From the NCBI GenBank assembly GCA_964554475.1, contig CAZKOT010000017.1:1-25198 (forward strand): a stretch of 25,198 nucleotides of DNA, given 5' to 3'. The position numbers and the translations under genes were made by a program. Source of the DNA: CAJKWP01 sp964554475. GTDB taxonomy: Bacteria; Bacillota; Clostridia; Christensenellales; UBA1242. A model generated the notes under the pieces. The model made no database searches. It was not told where the DNA came from and saw only the letters and a program-made list of their open reading frames with translations. This document shows positions 15,672 through 22,192 of this stretch, piece after piece (position 1 is the first letter of the stretch; every line of letters starts with the position of its first letter).

Positions 15672-15767
15672 AGGTCGCTCATTGTGAACCTTCGCTTGGC
15701 TTCGACAACTGCCGTTGTCTGCAGAGTCGCTTCGGTTTTCACAATTTCGCTCCCGCGTTAAAGAGGA
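15672..15767 (+). repeat. Hairpin repeat copy 3, class A, cut by gap
   Basis: Identical to the first 96 bases of copy 1, then interrupted by the 100-N gap. The identity indicates recent duplication or strong constraint. Confidence 0.9.
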
Positions 15768-15867
15768 NNNNNNNNNNNNNNNNNNNNNNNNNNNNNNNNN
15801 NNNNNNNNNNNNNNNNNNNNNNNNNNNNNNNNNNNNNNNNNNNNNNNNNNNNNNNNNNNNNNNNNNN
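15768..15867. other. Assembly gap of 100 N inside the repeat array
   Basis: Exactly 100 N, a conventional placeholder. The gap lies within near-identical repeats, so the number of units is a minimum and the true distance is unknown. Confidence 0.99.
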
Positions 15868-15881
15868 TAAAAAATTTTTAT

Positions 15882-16071
15882 AGGTCGCTCATTGTGAACC
15901 TTCGCTTGGCTTCGACAACTGCGTTGTCTGCAGAGTCGCTTCGGTTTTCACAATTTCGCTCCCGCGTTTAAAAAGGATTTGCGTTGGAGTTGAGTGTTGC
16001 AAAAATTAATTTTTTAAATTTGTGAATTTATAATTATATTTTTTAATTTAATTATTTGTAAAAATTTTCAT
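15882..16071 (+). repeat. Hairpin repeat copy 4, class A with long A/T tail
   Basis: Class A unit whose inner loop is TGC instead of TGCC, leaving the 6-bp GACAAC/GTTGTC stem intact. The 3' part is GCGTTTAAAAAGG followed by GCGTTGGAGTTGAGTGTTGC and a long A/T tail (about 15981-16052) that recurs almost unchanged in copy 6. Confidence 0.88.
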
Positions 16072-16202
16072 AGGTCGCTCATTGTGAGCCTTCGCTTGGC
16101 TTCGACAACTGCGTTGTCTGCAGAGTCGCTTCGGTTTTCACAATTTCGCTCCCGCGTTAAAGAGGATTTTGCGTTGGGAGTGGGGCGTTAAAGAATTTTT
16201 TA
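16072..16202 (+). repeat. Hairpin repeat copy 5, class A
   Basis: Class A with loop TGC and with ATTGTGAG in place of ATTGTGAA; the A-to-G change turns an A.U pair of the outer stem into a G.U wobble. Its 3' part matches copy 1, and it is followed by a class B unit as copy 1 is, so 15400-15671 and 16072-16381 look like duplicates of one A-B block. Confidence 0.88.
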
Positions 16203-16381
16203 AGGTCGCTCGGGGTTTGTAACACCGCTAGGCTTCGGTAGCACACTTGTGTGCTACCGCGTTTAAAAAGGATTTTGCGTTGGAGTTGAGTGTTGCAAGA
16301 ATTAATAAAATTTTTTAAATTTGTGAATTTATAATTATATTTTTTAATTTAATTCGTAATTATTTGAGAAAAAATTATATA
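16203..16381 (+). repeat. Hairpin repeat copy 6, class B, 3' half deleted
   Basis: Keeps the 10-bp GGTAGCACAC/GTGTGCTACC hairpin but jumps from CTACC straight to CGCG, losing the CTGCAG motif and the 3' arm of the outer stem. The end is the same A/T tail as in copy 4. Confidence 0.87.
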
Positions 16382-16500
16382 AGGTCGCTCGGGGTTTGTA
16401 ACATGCTAGGCTCTAGTAGCACTCGTGTGTTGCAAAGATGCTCGTTACAAAACTTCTCCCGCGTTTAAAAAGGATTTGCATGAGATTAAATTTGCAAAAA
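16382..16500 (+). repeat. Hairpin repeat copy 7, diverged class B
   Basis: The most diverged copy. The outer stem TTTGTAAC/GTTACAAA (16395-16402 with 16444-16451) is intact. The inner hairpin is GTAGCAC-TCGT-GTGTTGC (16416-16433), where two changes against class B convert Watson-Crick pairs to G.U wobbles and keep all seven pairs in plus-strand RNA. CTGCAG is lost; CCCGCGTTTAAAAAGG remains. Confidence 0.8.
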
Positions 16501-16532
16501 TTTATTATTAAATGGATTTAAATTTTTTAAAT

Positions 16533-16563
16533 AACGAAGACTATAAATAAGTCTTCGTTTTTA
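16533..16563 (+). terminator. Terminator at the end of the repeat array
   Basis: AACGAAGACT (16533-16542) pairs perfectly with AGTCTTCGTT (16550-16559) around a 7-nt loop, followed by T-runs. It is the first convincing terminator after degV, so the repeat array is probably transcribed as a long 3' untranslated region of the marR-degV mRNA. Confidence 0.85.
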
Positions 16564-16645
16564 ATTTTTTTTCATATACACATGTCTTTAATTTTATTAT
16601 TTATTAATTTGTGTTAAACTAAATCAACTTAAAAGGATAAATTAA

Positions 16646-17896
16646 ATGAAGATCAATTATGATAAAAAAATAAAATATTACCCTATTGGAAAAATGCCCA
16701 AAAAACAAGCACTTTGGACATTAATAATTGAATATATTGGTTCAAAAATTTCATTGATGGGAACAAAATATAAAATTGAAAAGTTTGGAAAATTTAAACC
16801 GCCCTTTTTACTACTTATCAATCATTCCCAATTTGTTGATTTTTATATAGATGCAATTGCAACTTGGCCACATCGCACAAATCCCGTAACCGCAATTGAT
16901 GGCTATTTGGGTCGTGCATGGGTTATGGATGCTTTGGGTTGTATTCCAAAACATAAATTTGTCAATGATTTTTCTGTTGTAAAACAAATTTCTTATGTGG
17001 TAAATAAACTAAAAAATATTCCCGTTCTTTATCCTGAAGCAAGATATTCCCCCATTGGCACAACTGCAATATTGCCCGATTCACTTGGGAAAATTGCTAA
17101 ATTTTTAAAAGTTCCTGTTGTGGTTCTTTTAAATCATGGAAATCATTTACATATGCCCTTTTGGGATTATAGACGCAAAAGAAAAGTACCTCTTTATGCT
17201 TCAATGAAAACAATAATAACTGCTGAAGAAACACAATCTCTTTCTACAGAGGAATTAAATACAAAAATAAGAGAGGGAATGCAATATGATGATTACAAGT
17301 ATCAACTAGAAAATAATATTCAAATAACGGAATCTTTCCGTGCTGAAGGACTACATAAAGTTCTTTACAAGTGCATCGAATGTGGAGATGAGACAAGTAT
17401 GACGAGTTCGGGAATTAATTTGAAATGTCAAAAATGTGGTAGTGTTTGGGAATTAAAAACAAATGGACAATTAAATAACCAAAAAGGAAAAACAAAAATT
17501 TCGCATGTGCCGGATTGGTTTGAATGGGAAAGAGAAGAAGTTCGAAAAGAAATTGAAAACGGAACATATAAATTTTTTGATAAAGCGCAAGCATATTCAA
17601 TTCCAAATCCAAAAAAACTTATATCCCTTGGAGAAGTAACAGTGAAGCATACTTTAACGGGCTTTAAAGTTAATGGAAATTATAATGGAAAAGATTTTGA
17701 ATTAATTAAAGCGCCTCTTGAAAATTATGGACTTCATGTTGAATATGATTGGGAAAAACTTAAAGAAAGGGAAAAAGATGCTTTTAGTTTTTCAACAATT
17801 GAAGATTCATTTTACTTTGTTCCCTCAAAGAAAAACATTGTAACAAAACTGTCTTTTGCAGTTGAAGAACTTTACAAATGGACAAAGGCGAAGTAG
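16646..17896 (+). CDS. PlsC-like glycerolipid acyltransferase with zinc ribbon
   Basis: A 416-residue protein. The N-terminal half has the acyltransferase signature NHSQFVDF (59-66), with His60 and Asp65 forming the HX4D catalytic pair, and a YPEARYSPIG block equivalent to the FPEGTRS substrate motif. 1-acyl-glycerol-3-phosphate acyltransferases of this type are usually about 200-250 residues; here a zinc ribbon CIECG...CQKCG (two CxxC pairs, about residues 241-263) and about 150 further residues follow, with FEWEREEVRKEIENG and a beta-rich end. The extension is not one I can name. AAAGGA precedes the ATG by about nine bases. Lying after a FabT-like regulator and a FakB-like protein, it probably acts in membrane phospholipid synthesis, on the cytoplasmic membrane face. 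Substrate not determinable. Confidence 0.85.
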   Translation: MKINYDKKIKYYPIGKMPKKQALWTLIIEYIGSKISLMGTKYKIEKFGKFKPPFLLLINHSQFVDFYIDAIATWPHRTNPVTAIDGYLGRAWVMDALGCIPKHKFVNDFSVVKQISYVVNKLKNIPVLYPEARYSPIGTTAILPDSLGKIAKFLKVPVVVLLNHGNHLHMPFWDYRRKRKVPLYASMKTIITAEETQSLSTEELNTKIREGMQYDDYKYQLENNIQITESFRAEGLHKVLYKCIECGDETSMTSSGINLKCQKCGSVWELKTNGQLNNQKGKTKISHVPDWFEWEREEVRKEIENGTYKFFDKAQAYSIPNPKKLISLGEVTVKHTLTGFKVNGNYNGKDFELIKAPLENYGLHVEYDWEKLKEREKDAFSFSTIEDSFYFVPSKKNIVTKLSFAVEELYKWTKAK

Positions 17897-17907
17897 AAAT
17901 ATTTTAT

Positions 17908-17952
17908 AATTATGCTGATAATTTTTTAATTGACAATTTGAGCAAATTTTTT
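17908..17952 (+). terminator. Weak terminator pair between convergent genes
   Basis: Two short A/T-rich hairpins with T-tails: AATTAT-GCTG-ATAATT plus four T (17908-17927) and AATTT-GAGC-AAATT plus four T (17935-17952). They follow the acyltransferase and lie at the 3' end of the convergent holin gene. Confidence 0.4.
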
Positions 17953-17954
17953 GT

Positions 17955-18290
17955 TTATTTTATATCATTTTTTTTATCGTTGTTTTGATCTGACAGCGGG
18001 ATTTTTTTATTTGGTGTTTTTGTTAATTGCTTAAAAATTTGGTTTGTTCCAGTTGCTGCAAGACCAGAACAAAGACCTATAACAATTGCACAAAGAACAT
18101 TACTTGCCGACATCATTTCAGGAAAAGCATAAAAAATTATAATCCCAAAAATAATTCCCAATCCACCGGTTATTAAGGGAATGTATTTGAGAAATTTTTC
18201 ATTATTATTTGTTAGTGATTTTATTAAATTAATTATCCAATAAATTATTATTGTAATTGCTGGGATACCTGTTATTTCTATTAAATCCAT
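17955..18290 (-). CDS. Phage holin-like membrane protein (A118/Hol118 type)
   Basis: A 111-residue protein with three hydrophobic segments (about 7-24, 37-56, 64-84), the phrase IVIGLCSGLAATGTNQIFKQL and a short charged Lys/Asn tail. Size, topology and the GLAATG-NQ phrase match the Hol118 holin family of Listeria phage A118 and many clostridial prophages. Holins form membrane lesions that let endolysin reach the wall. No endolysin, terminase or other phage gene is beside it, so it is either a prophage leftover or a domesticated membrane protein. The ribosome binding site AGAGGAG lies properly before the ATG but inside a hairpin. It is convergent with the acyltransferase. Confidence 0.8.
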   Translation of the reverse strand: MDLIEITGIPAITIIIYWIINLIKSLTNNNEKFLKYIPLITGGLGIIFGIIIFYAFPEMMSASNVLCAIVIGLCSGLAATGTNQIFKQLTKTPNKKIPLSDQNNDKKNDIK

Positions 18291-18293
18291 TAA

Positions 18294-18328
18294 AAACTCC
18301 TCTTTTTATTATATTAAGAGAAGAGTTT
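18294..18328 (-). promoter_or_regulatory. Hairpin sequestering the holin ribosome binding site
   Basis: In minus-strand RNA AAACTC (18328-18323), two bulged bases, CTCTT (18320-18316), an 11-nt loop, then AAGAG (18304-18300) and GAGTTT (18299-18294). The right arm contains the whole AGAGGAG site (18303-18297), so 11 pairs would hide it and limit translation. Confidence 0.6.
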
Positions 18329-18643
18329 GTTAATTACTATAAACAGCAAACCTTATAAAGTTTTTTTGCAAAAACTGTAAAAAATTATAATTATTGGCAC
18401 TACTTCTAAATTAAAGCTTAATGTTTGGAAATTAATTCTTGTCAGTTTACAAACGATTAAATTTTACAAGAAGAGTGAAAAAAATTAATTTTTCATGAAT
18501 TTAATATTGATCATTTAGTTTTATAATAGCTGTAGAAAAAATGCATATACTAATTTTTGATATTGCTCTAGAGTAATAGAAATTTTTTTAAAAAAACGTG
18601 ATTTACAAAAGATAGAATAGGTTAGAATAAAGGAGAGAAGATA
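18329..18643. other. A/T-rich spacer without a gene
   Basis: No credible coding region is seen. It must hold the promoters of the divergent holin and small hypothetical genes. A TATAAT at 18522-18527 is the best -10 on the plus strand, though its -35 is poor. A CTCTAGAG palindrome lies near 18567-18574. AAAGGAG for the next gene ends the spacer. Confidence 0.5.
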
Positions 18644-18841
18644 ATGAATAATTATTTGATTGTTTATGAAGATTTGCAATCAAATCGAATGGGTAAAAAA
18701 ATTGTCAAATCAAAGGATGAAAATTCAGCAATTAAAGCAGCAAAACTGAATGATGAAAAGCGTTATGAAATTTATACAATAGATCAAATTACAGATTATG
18801 ATTACAACATCTATCATAACATTGAAGAAAAAGAAATGTAG
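18644..18841 (+). CDS. Small hypothetical protein (65 aa)
   Basis: A 65-residue soluble protein beginning MNNYLIVYEDLQSNRMGKK. The pattern of a beta-strand start, a Lys-rich loop, a helix (ENSAIKAAKLNDEKR) and a second strand (YEIYTIDQI) suggests a compact alpha/beta fold. It is acidic at the C-terminus. No family is recognised. A strong AAAGGAG eight bases before the ATG supports expression. No neighbour is cotranscribed; it stands between a holin-like gene and tRNA-Leu, a setting typical of accessory DNA, but transfer cannot be shown. Confidence 0.65.
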   Translation: MNNYLIVYEDLQSNRMGKKIVKSKDENSAIKAAKLNDEKRYEIYTIDQITDYDYNIYHNIEEKEM

Positions 18842-19125
18842 AACTAATACGAATTGGTGAAATATTTCTTCTTCGTAAAGATGCATAAGTGAACAATAAC
18901 AAGCAAGATTATTCCTGTCTGAAAAATCTTTTACGTCTTTAAAAGTTATTAAATTTTCGAAAAGAATAATCGGTGGTAATATATTCTATGGGTTATAATA
19001 TATAGATAAAAAGCCGTTATACGAAGAAAAAACGATTTAAACACCTTGATTACACTGTGATAAAAACAGACAAGCCCTCATTGACACTTTTTGAATAAGA
19101 TTTGGTTACTTGATGATGGACAAAT
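18842..19125. other. Spacer between the small gene and the tRNA terminator
   Basis: No gene seen. A TATAAT-rich stretch occurs near 18995-19005. The sequence is less A/T-monotonous than other spacers and could be decayed coding DNA, but no reading frame is long enough to show it. Confidence 0.4.
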
Positions 19126-19149
19126 AAAAATCCGCTACAATGTAACGGA
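19126..19149 (-). terminator. Terminator of tRNA-Leu
   Basis: On the minus strand TCCGTTACA (19149-19141) pairs with TGTAGCGGA (19139-19131), with one wobble, followed by five T. Another 7-bp hairpin, GGTCATA/TATGACC (19160-19182), lies between it and the tRNA 3' end. The wobble pairs only in minus-strand RNA, which fits the tRNA direction. Confidence 0.75.
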
Positions 19150-19185
19150 CTTTAACGGTGGTCATAGGTTTGTTTTATGACCGAT

Positions 19186-19272
19186 TGGTGCGGTTAAGAG
19201 GATTTGAACCTCCACGGGGCTATGCCCCACTAGGACCTGAACCTAGCGCGTCTGCCATTCCGCCATAACCGC
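19186..19272 (-). tRNA. tRNA-Leu (anticodon CAG)
   Basis: Minus-strand cloverleaf of 87 nt. The acceptor GCGGTTA (5' end at 19272) pairs with TAACCGC, the discriminator is A (19189) and CCA is encoded (19188-19186). The anticodon stem CTAGG/CCTAG encloses TTCAGGT, giving anticodon CAG, which reads CUG. A long variable arm, TGGGGCATAGCCCCGT, and the T-arm GGAGGTTCAAATCCTC mark a class II leucine tRNA. CUG is a rare codon in such A/T-rich genomes, but a dedicated tRNA is common. Confidence 0.97.
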
Positions 19273-19607
19273 TTAAAATAGAAAATTGAAAAAAAATTTA
19301 ACCATTATTTTATCACAAAGAAGAGTTTATTAATTAGTTTAGTTTTTAAAATATTCTTTTTTTAAAAATAAAACTGCTTCTTATTCCAGTTTAAAATATT
19401 ATAAAGGCAAATTTGTTGTTTTGCAAGTTATTATTTATAAGTGTTTTATTTAAATAAAATAAGTAGCCATATTAGCATTTTATAACAAAATTTTTAAATT
19501 TTAATAACGCACTTAAATTTTCGTAATGAAATTTAAAACATTGTCTATAACCTAGTTTTGAAAATGCATTACAAAAATTTTTTTTATTTCAAAAAATCTA
19601 AATTTAA
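19273..19607. other. A/T-rich spacer upstream of tRNA-Leu
   Basis: No coding region is visible. It must contain the tRNA promoter on the minus strand, but no clear -35/-10 pair stands out; a TAAAAT near 19307-19312 is the best -10. A 17-bp sequence GTTTTGAAAATGCATTA (19555-19571) recurs exactly beyond the gap. Confidence 0.4.
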
Positions 19608-19707
19608 NNNNNNNNNNNNNNNNNNNNNNNNNNNNNNNNNNNNNNNNNNNNNNNNNNNNNNNNNNNNNNNNNNNNNNNNNNNNNNNNNNNNNNNNNNNNN
19701 NNNNNNN
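19608..19707. other. Assembly gap of 100 N
   Basis: Exactly 100 N, a placeholder gap in an A/T-rich spacer. Genes may be missing here. Confidence 0.99.
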
Positions 19708-19760
19708 TCCGCAAAAAATTTATAATTATTTGTCATAGCTTACCCTAAAGATTAAATGTT

Positions 19761-19788
19761 TTGAAAATGCATTAAAAAATAGTATAAT
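19761..19788 (+). promoter_or_regulatory. Promoter of the XTP pyrophosphatase gene, near leaderless
   Basis: TTGAAA (19761-19766), 16 nt, then TATAAT (19783-19788). The predicted start point, about 19795, is only about four bases before the ATG at 19799, and no ribosome binding site fits between. Confidence 0.6.
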
Positions 19789-19798
19789 TCTTTTTGTC

Positions 19799-20431
19799 AT
19801 GAAAAATAGCACTCTTAATTATAAGTCAAATGATAAGTTAGGAAAAATCAAGGTTGTTTTTGCAAGCAACAATAAGCAAAAAATAGAGCAAGTTAAAGCA
19901 ATTTTAAATGATTTTGAAGTGCTTTCGCTCAATGATGTGGGCATCACAATTGACCCTGAAGAAAATGGTAAAACATTTTTAGAAAATGCAAAAATTAAAG
20001 CAAAAGCGATTAAAGAATTAATTAATGAAATTGTGATTGCCGATGACAGTGGACTTTGTATTGATGCTTTTAACGGTTGGCCAGGTGTTTTAACTCATCG
20101 ATTTTTGGGAAAAAAAGTAGGCGATGACAAGCGTAATGATTATATTTTGGAAAAAATGAAAAATTTACCTATAGAAAAACGAGGAGCTTTTGCAAAATGT
20201 ATTATTTATGTTTGCGGAAAAAATGGAGAAGAGTTTTTTGAAGAGGGTATGCTGAAAGGTAAAATTGCAACAGAGGCAAGGGGTAATTTTAAATTTGGTT
20301 TTGACGAAATTCTTGAAGTTGAAGAGGGCAAAACATTAGCGGAATTTTCTAAAGAAGAAAAAATAAGATTTAATGCCAGATGTTTGGCTTTGGAAAAAAT
20401 CAAAATAAGATTGAAAATAATGAAAAATTAA
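19799..20431 (+). CDS. rdgB: RdgB/HAM1 family XTP/dITP pyrophosphatase
   Basis: A 210-residue house-cleaning nucleotidase that removes non-canonical purine triphosphates (ITP, dITP, XTP) from the pool. FASNNKQKIEQVKAIL, ENGKTFLENAKIKAKA and the catalytic-site ADDSGLCIDAFNGWPGV are clear. The last third is diverged: the usual FGYDPIF reads FGFDEIL, and the usual SHRGKAL near the end reads NARCLAL, so the conserved His is replaced. It carries about 16 residues before the usual first strand. The ATG at 19799 has no Shine-Dalgarno but sits a few bases after a TATAAT box, so a leaderless mRNA is likely. A phosphohexomutase gene follows after 122 nt. Activity is likely but the changed C-terminal motif leaves doubt about substrate. 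Confidence 0.9.
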   Translation: MKNSTLNYKSNDKLGKIKVVFASNNKQKIEQVKAILNDFEVLSLNDVGITIDPEENGKTFLENAKIKAKAIKELINEIVIADDSGLCIDAFNGWPGVLTHRFLGKKVGDDKRNDYILEKMKNLPIEKRGAFAKCIIYVCGKNGEEFFEEGMLKGKIATEARGNFKFGFDEILEVEEGKTLAEFSKEEKIRFNARCLALEKIKIRLKIMKN

Positions 20432-20553
20432 GAATTTCAATTTAAATAAGTGAAAAGTAATAAGGTTTGAATTACAAAAAAAATCAATCAATGAAGAGGT
20501 AATTATAATAAATCAAATAATTTCAATAAATTTCGACAAAGGAGAAAATTAAT

Positions 20554-21957
20554 ATGTCAATTAAATTTGGGACTTCGGGCTTTCGAGCAATAATAGGGGA
20601 TGAGTTTACAAAAGAAAATGTTCTCAAAGTTGCACAAAGTGTTTGTAATATCATTTTAGAAGATAACTTAAAAAAAGAGACTTTTATCGGTTATGATAAT
20701 CGTTTTATGTCAGAAAATTTTGCAGAATGGGCGGCAGAAGTTTTTGCGGGCAATGGCATTAAAGTAAGATTAATTTCACAATCATGTATAACACCCGTTG
20801 TTATGTTTGCTGCTTTAAAATATGATTTGGATTATACTATGATGATTACAGCAAGTCATAATCCATATATATATAATGGAATAAAAATTTTTGTTAGTGA
20901 AGGAAAAGATGCTGGAGTTCAAGATGTTTTTAGAATTGAAAAAATTTGTCAAGTTTTGACCGAAGTGAAAAGAATACCTTTTCATGAAGGTTTAAAAAAT
21001 GAAAAAATTGTTAAACTGAGTGAAGAAGATAACTATTTGAACAGTCTTTTAAAATTAGTAGAAATAAAAAAATCTCCTAAAGTTGCATTTGACGCAATGT
21101 ATGGCTCATCTATTACCTTATTAAAAAAATTAATTGAACGCTTAAAAATAAATGATTCTATACTTTTAAATGGCGAACGTAATGCATTTTTTAATTTTTC
21201 AATGCCTTCTCCAAATCTCGAAACAACAAAAGTTTTGCATGATTTGGTAATTAGTAAGAAGTATGATTTGGGACTTGCACTTGACGGAGATGGAGATAGA
21301 ATTGGTGTTATTGATAGAAATGGGAATTATATTGATAATAATGATGTTATGGCTTGTCTTTACTACTATAGAATTAAATTTAAAGGTGAAAAAGGTGATA
21401 TTGTTAAAACAAAAAGCACTTCAAATTTGTTAGATGCCTTAGCAAAAAAATTTGGATATGCTTGCCACGCAGTTCCGGTTGGGTTTAAATATATTTCTCC
21501 CAAACTTGTTGAAACAAAGGCTGTTTTAGGTGGAGAAAGTAGCGGAGGATTGGCAATTCAAAATCATATTTTAGGAAAAGATAGTCTTTTAACAACTGTT
21601 TTACTACTTGAAATGATTTCAAACATGAAAAAACCTCTTGATGAAATTGTTAAAGAAGTTCGTTTGTTTGCAAATTTCAAGGGAATTTTTGTTGAAAAAC
21701 AATTTGAGTTTTCACCCGAAATAAAAGATGAAATTATTGATAAAACTATTAATAAAAAACTAATGCCGAAATTTTTTAAAAAAATTGTAAATGTTGATTA
21801 TGAAGACGGAGTAAAAGTTGATTTTATAGACGGTTCATGGTCATATGTTCGTTTTTCGGGAACAGAACCCCTCATTAGAGTTTATGGTGAATTTGAAACA
21901 ATCGAAGAAAATGAAAAGGCATGCTTACTATGGCTAAAATTTTTGGGGATAAAATAA
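20554..21957 (+). CDS. Phosphoglucomutase/phosphomannomutase family protein
   Basis: A 467-residue alpha-D-phosphohexomutase that moves phosphate between C1 and C6 of hexose phosphates. The four family sites are in order: N-terminal FGTSGFR (5-11); active-site TASHNP (99-104), with Ser101 as the phosphoserine; metal loop DGDGDR; sugar loop GGESSGG; and C-terminal phosphate-binding RFSGTEPLIRVY. FGTSGFRAIIGDEFT is closer to the phosphomannomutase/phosphoglucomutase group than to GlmM, but the substrate cannot be fixed from sequence. Length is usual (445-480). AAAGGAG (20538-20544) lies nine bases before the ATG. It would feed sugar nucleotides for wall or glycan synthesis. Confidence 0.92.
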   Translation: MSIKFGTSGFRAIIGDEFTKENVLKVAQSVCNIILEDNLKKETFIGYDNRFMSENFAEWAAEVFAGNGIKVRLISQSCITPVVMFAALKYDLDYTMMITASHNPYIYNGIKIFVSEGKDAGVQDVFRIEKICQVLTEVKRIPFHEGLKNEKIVKLSEEDNYLNSLLKLVEIKKSPKVAFDAMYGSSITLLKKLIERLKINDSILLNGERNAFFNFSMPSPNLETTKVLHDLVISKKYDLGLALDGDGDRIGVIDRNGNYIDNNDVMACLYYYRIKFKGEKGDIVKTKSTSNLLDALAKKFGYACHAVPVGFKYISPKLVETKAVLGGESSGGLAIQNHILGKDSLLTTVLLLEMISNMKKPLDEIVKEVRLFANFKGIFVEKQFEFSPEIKDEIIDKTINKKLMPKFFKKIVNVDYEDGVKVDFIDGSWSYVRFSGTEPLIRVYGEFETIEENEKACLLWLKFLGIK

Positions 21958-22192
21958 AAGAAACATTTAGAAGTTTAAATGAGAAAGACAAAATAAATGT
22001 TGTTTCGCTAACTTCGGTAATGAGATTGCCACCCACTTTAAAGACGGTTTTTTTGTAAACTTGTTACTATATATGTTAGTATAATGTTTAAACCTCGCAA
22101 ACATGTAAAAAATTACGAAAGAAAAATACTACATGATTTTGCGAAAAATTTTAATTTTATTCTTTGTGCTTAATTTAAAAACGGAGAGTTTT

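Noticed and set aside
15400..16500. CRISPR array
   Set aside because: Units abut each other or are separated by similar tails, with no constant short repeat and unique spacers of equal length, and no cas genes.
15400..16500. Insertion sequence or MITE with terminal inverted repeats
   Set aside because: No transposase frame, no matching outer ends and no target duplication visible; a hairpin-type mobile element is still possible and is discussed as such.
17955..19272. Prophage or integrative element at tRNA-Leu
   Set aside because: A holin-like gene and a tRNA are present, but no integrase and no repeated tRNA 3' end (att site) is visible nearby.
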